A DNA stretch of 64,000 bases. It comes from Cryptomeria japonica (Eukaryota; Streptophyta; Pinopsida; Cupressales; Cupressaceae). The position numbers were made by a program, and so were the translations under genes. Positions 57,165-64,000 of this stretch are shown in pieces; positions within the stretch are counted from its first letter, which is position 1; each line of letters begins with the position of its first letter. The notes under the pieces are model-generated. The model ran no database searches. It had not been told where the DNA came from and saw only the letters and a program-made list of their open reading frames with translations. The stretch lies in assembly GCF_030272615.1 (NCBI RefSeq), contig NC_081409.1, positions 618,187,255 through 618,251,254 of the forward strand. Direction: 5' to 3'.

Positions 57165-58742
57165 TGTTGGCATTATGTGAACCGGTATAAGGACATAATG
57201 ATATTGTATGTTGTCATTGATGTCAATATGTGATATGAAGTGAACCAGCATATGTGATATGTGAGAAGAGAGAACCGACATATGTGTGAACCGGTATATA
57301 AGCCAAAGTGAAGCGGTATATTTTCTCAAGGTGAATTGGCATGTAGTTATGGGAACTAACACATGGAAGCATTGTATGACTACTGGTTGGTAGGTAGTTT
57401 CCACTTTAGGATTTCCGGTTGGAGTACCTCAAGTTTGTGTGCTCAATCGGTGATCTCTATGTGATAAGTTAGTAGTATAACGAAGAATAGATCATGTTGC
57501 CACATAAGCCCTATGCACGTGAAGGATCTTGCATGAAGAAGACTATCCCTATCTACCTTGGGAATGTGTGAAGTTTGTCAAATGGTGATAACATGTGATG
57601 GGTTATCAGTCGCCATGAAATTGGTGGATAATGGATGATGGAGAATGTCTTGAGATCGATTCAAGATTGTTGCATTTAATGCAGTATAATTCAATGGTCA
57701 GGATTGAACCGCTTGAATTGCTTAACCTAACAAGTTTAGGGTTTAAGGTTTTTGCTACCCACCTATCTGTGTCCTATAAGGTCGATGTTGTGTTTCTTTC
57801 TAAGGTTGTTGGAAAAAGTTGTATGTGTGTATCCAAGGGAAGTGATACGTGATTCTCGCCAGACCAAGGGAGAGAAGAGATACCTGCAAAGTGAATGTGC
57901 AGAAGGTGAAGAGGAGCCAAAATGGATCTGTATTAGCATTGACTGTTGTTACCAGATCATTGTAATTCCTATTGATCTTTAACTACTTCAACAGTTGTGA
58001 AATCCCTTAATAGGGTAGCCTTAACTAGCTTGATACAAATCCCTTAACAAGGTAGCTTTAACCGGCTTGATATAAATCCCTTAATAGGGTAACTCAAAGT
58101 TATTGAGTTCTAGGAAGCTATAGAGCTCTGGAGATCTTTTAGCTATTGAGTTCTTGAAATCCTCTAACAAGGTAACCCTAACTGGGTTTAACCCTTAACT
58201 GGGTATTATAGCCATCCCTTAACCGGGTGATCCCTAATAAGATCGGTTCCTAACAGAACCTATTGTAATGTCTTTAACCGGACAAGGCTCCTAACAGAGC
58301 GGACTTCTAAAGAGTTCAAAAAGTAGCTTGTGGGTATTCATCCCACTGTGGTTTTTCACAGTTGGGTTTCCACATGAAAAATATGTGTCATGTGAGATGA
58401 TTTTATCTTGTGATGCTTTGTTATTACCTGTTGAGCATATGATGGTTCTGTGTTCTATGCCTGTCTATAAAACATATTGAACTAACTATTGTGAAGATCT
58501 GATGATAGTTTACCTATTCATGCACGAGGGTGTAATGGTGCTATAGTATTGAGCTAAGAGGGAAGCTTAGTGAGTAATCAGTTTATGATTGTTTTAGTTG
58601 TTCTGGGTCTTACCGGCTGCACTTTGTTTCAACCTGTATCACTGTTTGCCAGTCATTTGGAGTATTAGTTGTCAAACCGGTTTTGGACTGTATTTTTGTC
58701 TGTACTGATTCACCCCCCCCTCTCAGTACTAGTTTGGTACTA
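57165..58742 (+). mobile_element. Solo LTR of the Copia-1 type inside the Copia-2 LTR
   Basis: It starts TGTTGGCATTATGTG and ends TTTGGTACTA after TGATTCACCCCCCCCTCTCAG, the same end structure as the Copia-1 LTR (TGATTCACTCCTCCCCTCTC on its strand). It shares the CCCTTAA-GGGTA words with Copia-1. Length 1578 bp against 1501 and 1564 for Copia-1. Flanks TACGT (57160-57164) and TTCGT (58743-58747) fit a 5-bp duplication with one change. Confidence 0.75.
58000..58110. repeat. 37-bp tandem repeat in the nested LTR
   Basis: AAATCCCTTAA-AGGGTAGC-TTAAC-GCTTGATA units start at 58000, 58037 and 58074. Related GTTAAGGGATTTT words occur, less regularly, in the Copia-1 LTRs. Confidence 0.75.
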
Positions 58743-59229
58743 TTCGTTCATCTTTGAGTTATCATATGTAAGAGGATTTAGTCCTTTGGTATTGAGCTTA
58801 ACCAGAACTGTACTCAGGCATAGGAGATGCTATCTTTTGCAGTTCATCACTTCTCCGGATTGTAGTCTAGATTTGTATGTAGTCGATGAGGCTTCTTTTG
58901 TGATGAGCAGTGCGCTCTAGGCTGTTGGCCTTCCTGCAAGTGCAGACCACTCAGTTTCAATTCACATACTTACTGTAGAAGTATTATCTGACTATGGGTA
59001 GGCTTCCCATTGTGGATTTTCCCTTTACCAGGTTTCCACATATAAATATTCGTGTCATGTGGATGGTATTTATTCTATGATTATTGTTTATGCTTAATTG
59101 GTTTAACTACTATTCTGGTATTAATGTTTTGGGTTCCGGTATTAAAGTTTTAATTACTAATGGTTTCGGTAATCTATGACAACTACCCCCCTCTCAGTTG
59201 TGTTCTAGTTATTTGAACTGTCTAACAAT

Positions 59230-59246
59230 TGGTATCAGAACTTTGG
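59230..59246 (+). promoter_or_regulatory. Copia-2 primer-binding site
   Basis: TGGTATCAGAACTTTGG, two bases after the LTR; initiator-Met-tRNA type with a G-to-A change in the usual GAGC. Confidence 0.85.
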
Positions 59247-59289
59247 TCCTCTCTGTAGAAAGATTAACTGCTTGAGGTAGATCCTATGC

Positions 59290-60360
59290 GACTAACAGTT
59301 CAAGTTCATCCTGTTCATCTAGAGCTATCTTTCAGAGAGATAATTCTAGGCTTGATGGAACAAATTACACAGTATGGAAGATCTAGATGGAGACTCATCT
59401 GATATGTCTCGGTATGGATTTTTGGGAGATAACATAGAATGGTGTCACACCTTATAATCTGACATCTAGCAATCCTCCTCTGGCAAACTTAGATAAGGAT
59501 CTTGAGAATGATTGTAGAGCAAGAGAAACCCTCTTGTGCACACTTTTTGATCAGCAAATAATGGGATTAATCGACAAATCATCTGGAAAGGCTATATGGG
59601 ATAAGTTGGAGACTCTAAATGAAGGTGACCCTACAATGAAGATTGCTAAACTTGATGGTTACTAGGTCAGATATGAAAATCTAAAGAAGGAAAAATATGA
59701 AAGGATTACTGCATTCATGGAAAGGGTAAATGAGATGGGAATTCAATGTTTTGATGGAGATCTGAGCAAAGATGAAATTGTTTCTAAATTTCTGAGAGCC
59801 TTACCACCAGATTAAAAAATGAAGGCTACTACTATTAATGAGTTGAGAACAATGGCTAATACATCTGTCAACAGAGATACCTTGGTTGGGAAATTTTTTT
59901 CTTTTGGGATAGAAGAATTTGGACCTTCTGGAGCTGTGAAGATTGAACCTGCTTTTCATGCATCTACAACTACAACTAGTAAGCAAGATTGGAAATATTT
60001 GTATGCAAAGGAATTGGAAGATATGAAGAGAGAAGATGATGAGTTTGAGAAACTTGAAGCACTATTTTCTAGAAGAGTACCTAAGGGACTGGTAGGAAGT
60101 AAGTATGAAGGAAAATAACCTTTTAAATGTTTTGCATGTAATAAGATTGTTCATTTTGCATCTAGATGTCTTGAAAGTAATTCAAGATTTGAAGATAGAG
60201 TTAGAAGATCATTTAAGCCTAACCCTAGATATCAGAACAAGTATAAGTACAAGAAAAATAGAGACAAACCATGCTACATAGCGAATGAGGAAGGCATTAC
60301 TAATTCTGATGATGAACTGGCAGAAGACTCTGCTAGTGGTTCCGGAAATGGGAATGAATG
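59290..60360 (+). pseudogene. Copia-2 gag with intact zinc knuckle but several stops
   Basis: LDGTNYTVWKI, stop (TAG 59384-59386), METHLICLGMDFW; then KAIWDKLETLNEGDPTMKIA, stop (59663-59665), ITAFMERVNEMGI, FLRALPPD, stop (59813-59815) and open 59819-60115 with a further stop at 60116-60118. The knuckle CFACNKIVHFASRC follows with all four ligands kept (Gly before His is Val). All these stops are in one frame, so decay here was by point mutation. Confidence 0.88.
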
Positions 60361-60361
60361 G

Positions 60362-60655
60362 GTGTTCCTAGCTATCAAGGAAGATGTTTCGACACTAGAA
60401 GAGAATGTACCTAAAGAGAAAGCACTTGCTGCTAAAATTGAAGACAGGGATGAATGGATAATTGACAGTGATTGTTCACATCATATGGATGGAGATAAAG
60501 GGAAGTTTCTATCTTTGCAAGAATTTGATGGTGGTCTAGTTAGATTTGGAGATGACAAAGAATGTATGATCCAAGGAAAAGGAACTATCTTATTGGATGG
60601 TAAGAACAATAATGACAGTGTTTATTATGTTGAAGGTTTAAGGCATAATTTTTGA
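60362..60655 (+). pseudogene. Copia-2 protease region with D-S-D in place of D-S-G
   Basis: WIIDSDCSHHMDGDKGKF is the retropepsin active site with Gly changed to Asp; then GGLVRFGDDKECMIQGKGTI. A one-base shift at about 60650 separates it from LSVGQLVDKGFQ in the next frame. Confidence 0.82.
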
Positions 60656-60779
60656 GTGTAGGACAATTGGTGGATAAGGGATTTCAATTACAGTTCAAGG
60701 ATGGAAATTGCAAAATAACTAACAGATCTCGTTTGGAGATTGTAACCAGTACATAGACAAAAGGTAATATATTTTATTT

Positions 60780-61720
60780 GAACTCCCGTGAGAAGACATG
60801 TTTGATTACACAGATTGATGAGAGTTGGATATGGCATAAAAGGTTGTCATGTGAATTTTGATTGCATTATGAAGATCAGTTCAACTAAGGTAGTTAGGGA
60901 TATACTTAAGATTATGAAGCTCTATAATCCAGTATGTAAAGAATATCAAATGGGTAAATAGGCCAGAACCTCTTTTAGGAGCATACGAGATAAATCTAAT
61001 GATTTTCTTGATGTTATTCATACTGATTTGTGTGGCCCTGCTAGAGCTAAAAATATTCAAGGTGATAGATATTTCATGCTAATCATTAATGGTTATTCTA
61101 GAATGATGTGGGTTACTTTTCTAAAAGAAAAATATGAAGTATTTGAAAAAGTTCAAAATCTTCAAGGCTAAAGTGGAAACTGAGACAGGATTGAAGATTA
61201 AATGTTTCAGGTCAGATCATGGTGGAGAATTCACATCCGATGAGTTTAATAACTTTTCTGAGAAGCATGGTATAAGATGACAATATTCTTCTTCCCGAAC
61301 ACCTCAGTAGAATGGAGCTGTGGAAGGGAAGAACAAAACTATATTGGATGCTACTAGAACAATGATGATCCAGAAGCTATTCTACCTCATATCTACTGGA
61401 GAGAAGTAGTGAGCACAATGGTTTATACATTCAACAGAGTACATATCAAAGGAGAAACTGGTAAGACACCTTATGAATTATGGTTTGGAAACACACCTAC
61501 AGTTAAGTATTTCAAAATCTTTGGTAGTAAATGTTATATTAGGAAAGATGATATCATTGGCAAATTTGGTCCTAGATGTGATTAAGGCATATTTCTTGGT
61601 TATTCTAATGAAAGAAAGGCATATAGATGGTATAACAAGAGATTGTAGAGAATTGTGGAGAGTATTAATGTCAAAGTAGATGAGCTAAACATAAGTCAAA
61701 TAAGAGTTTATGAGAAGGAA
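60780..61720 (+). pseudogene. Copia-2 integrase
   Basis: The pre-integrase motif WIWHKRLSCEF (frameshifted) is near 60825. Core: DVIHTDLCGPARAKNIQGD keeps the first Asp, FRSDHGGEFTSDEFNN the second, and NGAVEGKNKTILDATR the Glu, with a stop just before NGA. Later ELWFGNTPTVKYFKIFGSKC. The catalytic triad survives as residues, unlike Copia-1, but stops and shifts near 60880, 61160, 61280 and 61310 prevent a full product. Confidence 0.87.
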
Positions 61721-61864
61721 ACAAAAATGGAAATGATTATATCTAAACCAGTAGCACCTTTACTAGAACAAAGTGTTGAACCAGTTACTCCAATAGTATA
61801 AAAAAATTCTACAGTAACTGAAGAACAGGGAAGAGGAACTGAGAGTCAGAGGAATCCTAGGTAT

Positions 61865-62935
61865 GTGGGATTGAATCATTCAGAAGATCAGATTATTGGG
61901 GATAACAACAATGGAGTAATGACAAGAAGAAGACTGGCAACTAATAAGGTATGTTTAGTTTCACAAGTTGAACTGGTATTAGTAATTGAGGCATGTAAAG
62001 ATGAATATTGGTTGAAAGTTATGGAAGAAGAATTAGATCAGATTGAGAAAAATAACATATGGACTTTGGTTCTTCAGCCTAAAAATAAAAATGCTATTGG
62101 AACTAAATGGGTTTTTTGAATTAAATTGAATGAGGATGGTCAAGTTATAAGGAATAAGGCTAGATTAGTTTGTAAAGCATACTCTCAGAAGGAAGGAATT
62201 GATTATGGAGAGACTTTTGCACCTGTGGCTAGGATTGAAGCTGTAAGATTATTTCTTGCCTATGTTGCTTATGAAAACTACAGGGTTTATCAAATGGATG
62301 TTAAATGTGCATTTTAGAATGGGGATCTTGATGAGGAAGTTTATATTGAGAAACTTGATGGTTTTTCACTATCAGATGATACAAACATGGTTTGCAGGTT
62401 AAGGAAAGCTTTATATGGATTGAAACAAGCACCTAGAGCTTAGTATGTAAGGTTGGATAAATATCTTTTGAAGCTTGGTTTTACTAAGGGTAGTGCTGAC
62501 AGTAATTTATATTATAAGATCACTGATGATGGTATACTAATTATTGAAATATTTGTTGATGACATTATTTTTCGAGGTGAAGATAAGTTATGCATACAAT
62601 TTTCTAAGAATGTGGAGAAAGAATTTGAGATGTCTATGATTGGAGAGATGAATTTTTTCTTAGTTTTACAGATTAATCAGACTGACAAAGGTATTTTTAT
62701 CTGTCAAAGTAAGTATGTTGAAGAATTGTTGAAGAAATTTGGTATGCGAGACTCTAAACCAGTAAGTACTCCTATGGTTACAAGTGAGAAATTGACAAGA
62801 AAAGATGTTTCTGCACTGGTAAATCCTACAAGATACAAGTCTATGATTGGAGGTTTGATTTATTGGACTCAGACTAGGCTTTCCATAATGAATGTTGTTT
62901 GTATTGTTTCAATATTTTAGAGTGATCCTAGAGAA
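61865..62935 (+). pseudogene. Copia-2 reverse transcriptase
   Basis: WTLVLQPKNKNAIGTKWVF, stop, then [30 protein letters not shown], stop, NGDLDEEVYIEKL, ALYGLKQAPRA, stop, and DKYLLKLGFTKGSAD. The F-V-D-D box is intact (IFVDDIIFRGED), as is QMDVK. C-terminal blocks SKYVEELLKKFGM and TRYKSMIGGLIY follow. The lesions seen are nonsense changes (each probably from Trp or Gln codons), in contrast to the active-site change in Copia-1. Confidence 0.9.
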
Positions 62936-63503
62936 AATAATAAGTGCAGTGAAAAGGAATTTTAGATACTCGCAAGGTACATCAGAATATGGTTTGTAGT
63001 ACCCTAAGAAAAATGACTTTACTTTATGTGCATATACAGATGCTGATTGGGCTCAAGATGTTGATGACTGGAAAAGTACTTTCGGTAGAGATTTATTTCT
63101 TGGAAAGAAGTTGGTTTCATGGATCAACAAGAAATAGTCATGTGCTTCTTTATCTACTGTTGAAGCTGAGTATGTTGATGTTGCTACTAGCTGTACACAC
63201 GTTATATGGATGAAGCAAATGTTGAAGGATATAAAGGTGGATTGTGATACATTGGTAGTTATTCACTGTGATAACTTTGTTGCTATTGATATATCAAAGA
63301 ATCCGGTATTTTATTCTAAGACAAAGAACATATTTGTTAAGTACAACTTTTGGAAGGAAAAGGTGGAAGCAAATGAAGTTATATTGGTTTATGTGAACAC
63401 TAAAGAGCAAAGTGTAGGTATCTTCACTAAACCTTTGCCTAAGGAATCGTTTGAGTACTTGAGAGATAGATTGGGAGTTTCTACCCCTCTGGTAGAGACT
63501 TGA
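62936..63503 (+). pseudogene. Copia-2 RNase H
   Basis: A shift near 62935-62990 is followed by AYTDADWAQDVDDWKSTFG, where the catalytic Asp is kept, then LSTVEAEYVDVATSCTHVIW, VVIHCDNFVAIDISKNPVFY and VGIFTKPLPKESFEYLRDRL, ending at 63503. One stop lies after NKK at about 63137. Confidence 0.88.
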
Positions 63504-63894
63504 TTGATATGGTTTGGCATTAGTTTGGTATGCATTATCAAAGATACTATTCTTTCCGGCACTGATGTGGGGATGCTATTGCTTAGAGGGAGTAGTTAGC
63601 TTTGAGTTTCAGTGGTTTGTGTTTCTTGCTTTGATATTTATCTTCAGATTTCTAGCATTGATGTCAAAGGGGGAGAGATATTGATGTGAAAAAGAAAAAG
63701 TAAAGGGGAGAGATTCAGATCTTTACAAAGATGTCATTCACTGGGGGAGTTTGGTCTTTGTTTCAGAACTTCATTGCTACATTTGTAAGTGGGAGATTGT
63801 TGGTTGTATTCCATTGGGGGAGACTTGTTTGGCATTTCTTGGTACTTAAATGTTTTTCACATCTAGTGTTTCCATCAATGCAAAAGGGGGAGAT
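63504..63894 (+). promoter_or_regulatory. Copia-2 3' untranslated region with polypurine tract
   Basis: The tract AAAAGGGGGAGAT (63882-63894) abuts the 3' LTR. Similar purine words GGGGGAG occur further upstream (about 63669, 63744, 63816), giving four polypurine-like sites in 230 bp. Confidence 0.75.
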
Positions 63895-64000
63895 TATTGG
63901 CCATTTGGAGGAATTGATTATGTGTTGCATTGATGTTTTGTCATTGATGCCAACACTAGTAGCTGTTTGGATGCTTTACTGGCACCCTTATGGTCTTGGT
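63895..64000 (+). repeat. Copia-2 3' LTR, first 106 bp
   Basis: TATTGGCCATTTGGAGGAAT, with GTCATTGATGCCAACACTAG further on, aligns with the 5' LTR from 56423. The first two bases are TA where TG is expected. Cut by the window end. Confidence 0.85.

Larger units (their letters stand above)
56423..59227 (+). repeat. Copia-2 5' LTR, enlarged by a nested LTR
   Basis: It starts TGTTGGCCATTTCAAGG, matching the 3' LTR start TATTGGCCATTTGGAGG at 63895, and ends GTCTAACA before the primer site. Without the insert at 57165-58747 the LTR is about 1.22 kb. Confidence 0.85.
56423..64000 (+). mobile_element. Copia-2: dead Ty1/copia element, plus strand, runs off the window
   Basis: 5' LTR 56423-59227 (containing a nested solo LTR), primer site from 59230, gag-pol about 59290-63503, polypurine tract 63882-63894 and 3' LTR from 63895. 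Domain order gag, protease, integrase, RT, RNase H. It lies in the gag of Gypsy-1; the left 5-bp flank is AATTT and the right flank is outside. It is related to Copia-1 but a different subfamily (different LTR). Many in-frame stops. Confidence 0.9.

Noticed and set aside
57990-58260. CRISPR-like spaced repeats (AAATCCCTTAA)
   Set aside because: A plant LTR context and a contiguous 37-bp tandem unit, not conserved repeats with unique spacers.

Overview
The window looks like plant nuclear DNA, most likely from a gymnosperm (probably a conifer). It is AT-rich, its only intact-looking host gene has introns, and the rest is mostly old, nested, mutated retrotransposons. The gymnosperm call rests on two points: the single gene is a MIKC-type MADS-box gene of the B-class/B-sister type whose C-terminus carries a PI-motif-derived sequence, and the transposon debris is old and layered. 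The species cannot be fixed from the sequence alone. No bacterial-type genes, rRNA, tRNA or CRISPR arrays were seen.

Layout. 1-8350: AT-rich DNA with a LINE tail (844-1055), an unrecognised coding scrap followed by a 38-bp minisatellite (1816-2500), a compound microsatellite (3522-3584) and an unrecognised decayed coding region on the minus strand (4190-7440, with one open 151-codon frame). 8355-8620: an array of GGGCACCC-type palindromes. 8858-10500: a 5'-truncated LINE on the minus strand with a clear 16-bp target-site duplication. 10517-13860: AT-rich, with one more LINE scrap. 14386-16683: the MADS-box gene, seven exons, predicted 205 residues, one intron with a GC donor. 16711-20270: AT-rich and unrecognised sequence.

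20270-44399: layered LTR elements. A gypsy-like family whose LTR begins TGTAGCATCC (here called family T) is present as a tandem LTR-internal-LTR-internal arrangement on the minus strand (20270-25275), as a plus-strand gag-only element (25276-31668) and as a solo LTR (35657-44399). That solo LTR is split by a complete but dead 7.5-kb copia element (Copia-1, 36549-44095, minus strand, flanked by AACAT/ACCAT). A copia 5' LTR plus gag fragment (Copia-3) lies at 33190-35418.

44600-56422: a LINE 3' end, then a large minus-strand Tat-like gypsy element (Gypsy-1). Reading its minus strand the order is gag, protease, an additional archaeal-type RNase H, reverse transcriptase, a degenerate native RNase H, integrase, an antisense extra ORF and a long sense extra ORF with a coiled-coil part. 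56423-64000: Copia-2 on the plus strand, inserted into the gag of Gypsy-1; its 5' LTR has swallowed a solo LTR of the Copia-1 type and its 3' LTR runs off the window.

How the parts relate. Only the MADS gene is a plausible functional host gene. Every retroelement here carries stops, frameshifts or lost catalytic residues, so any mobility would need proteins supplied from elsewhere. The most unusual items are the RNase H position and extra ORFs of Gypsy-1, the GC-AG intron and the C-terminal ending of the MADS gene next to a telo-box hairpin, and the gag-only family-T element with internal tandem repeats.
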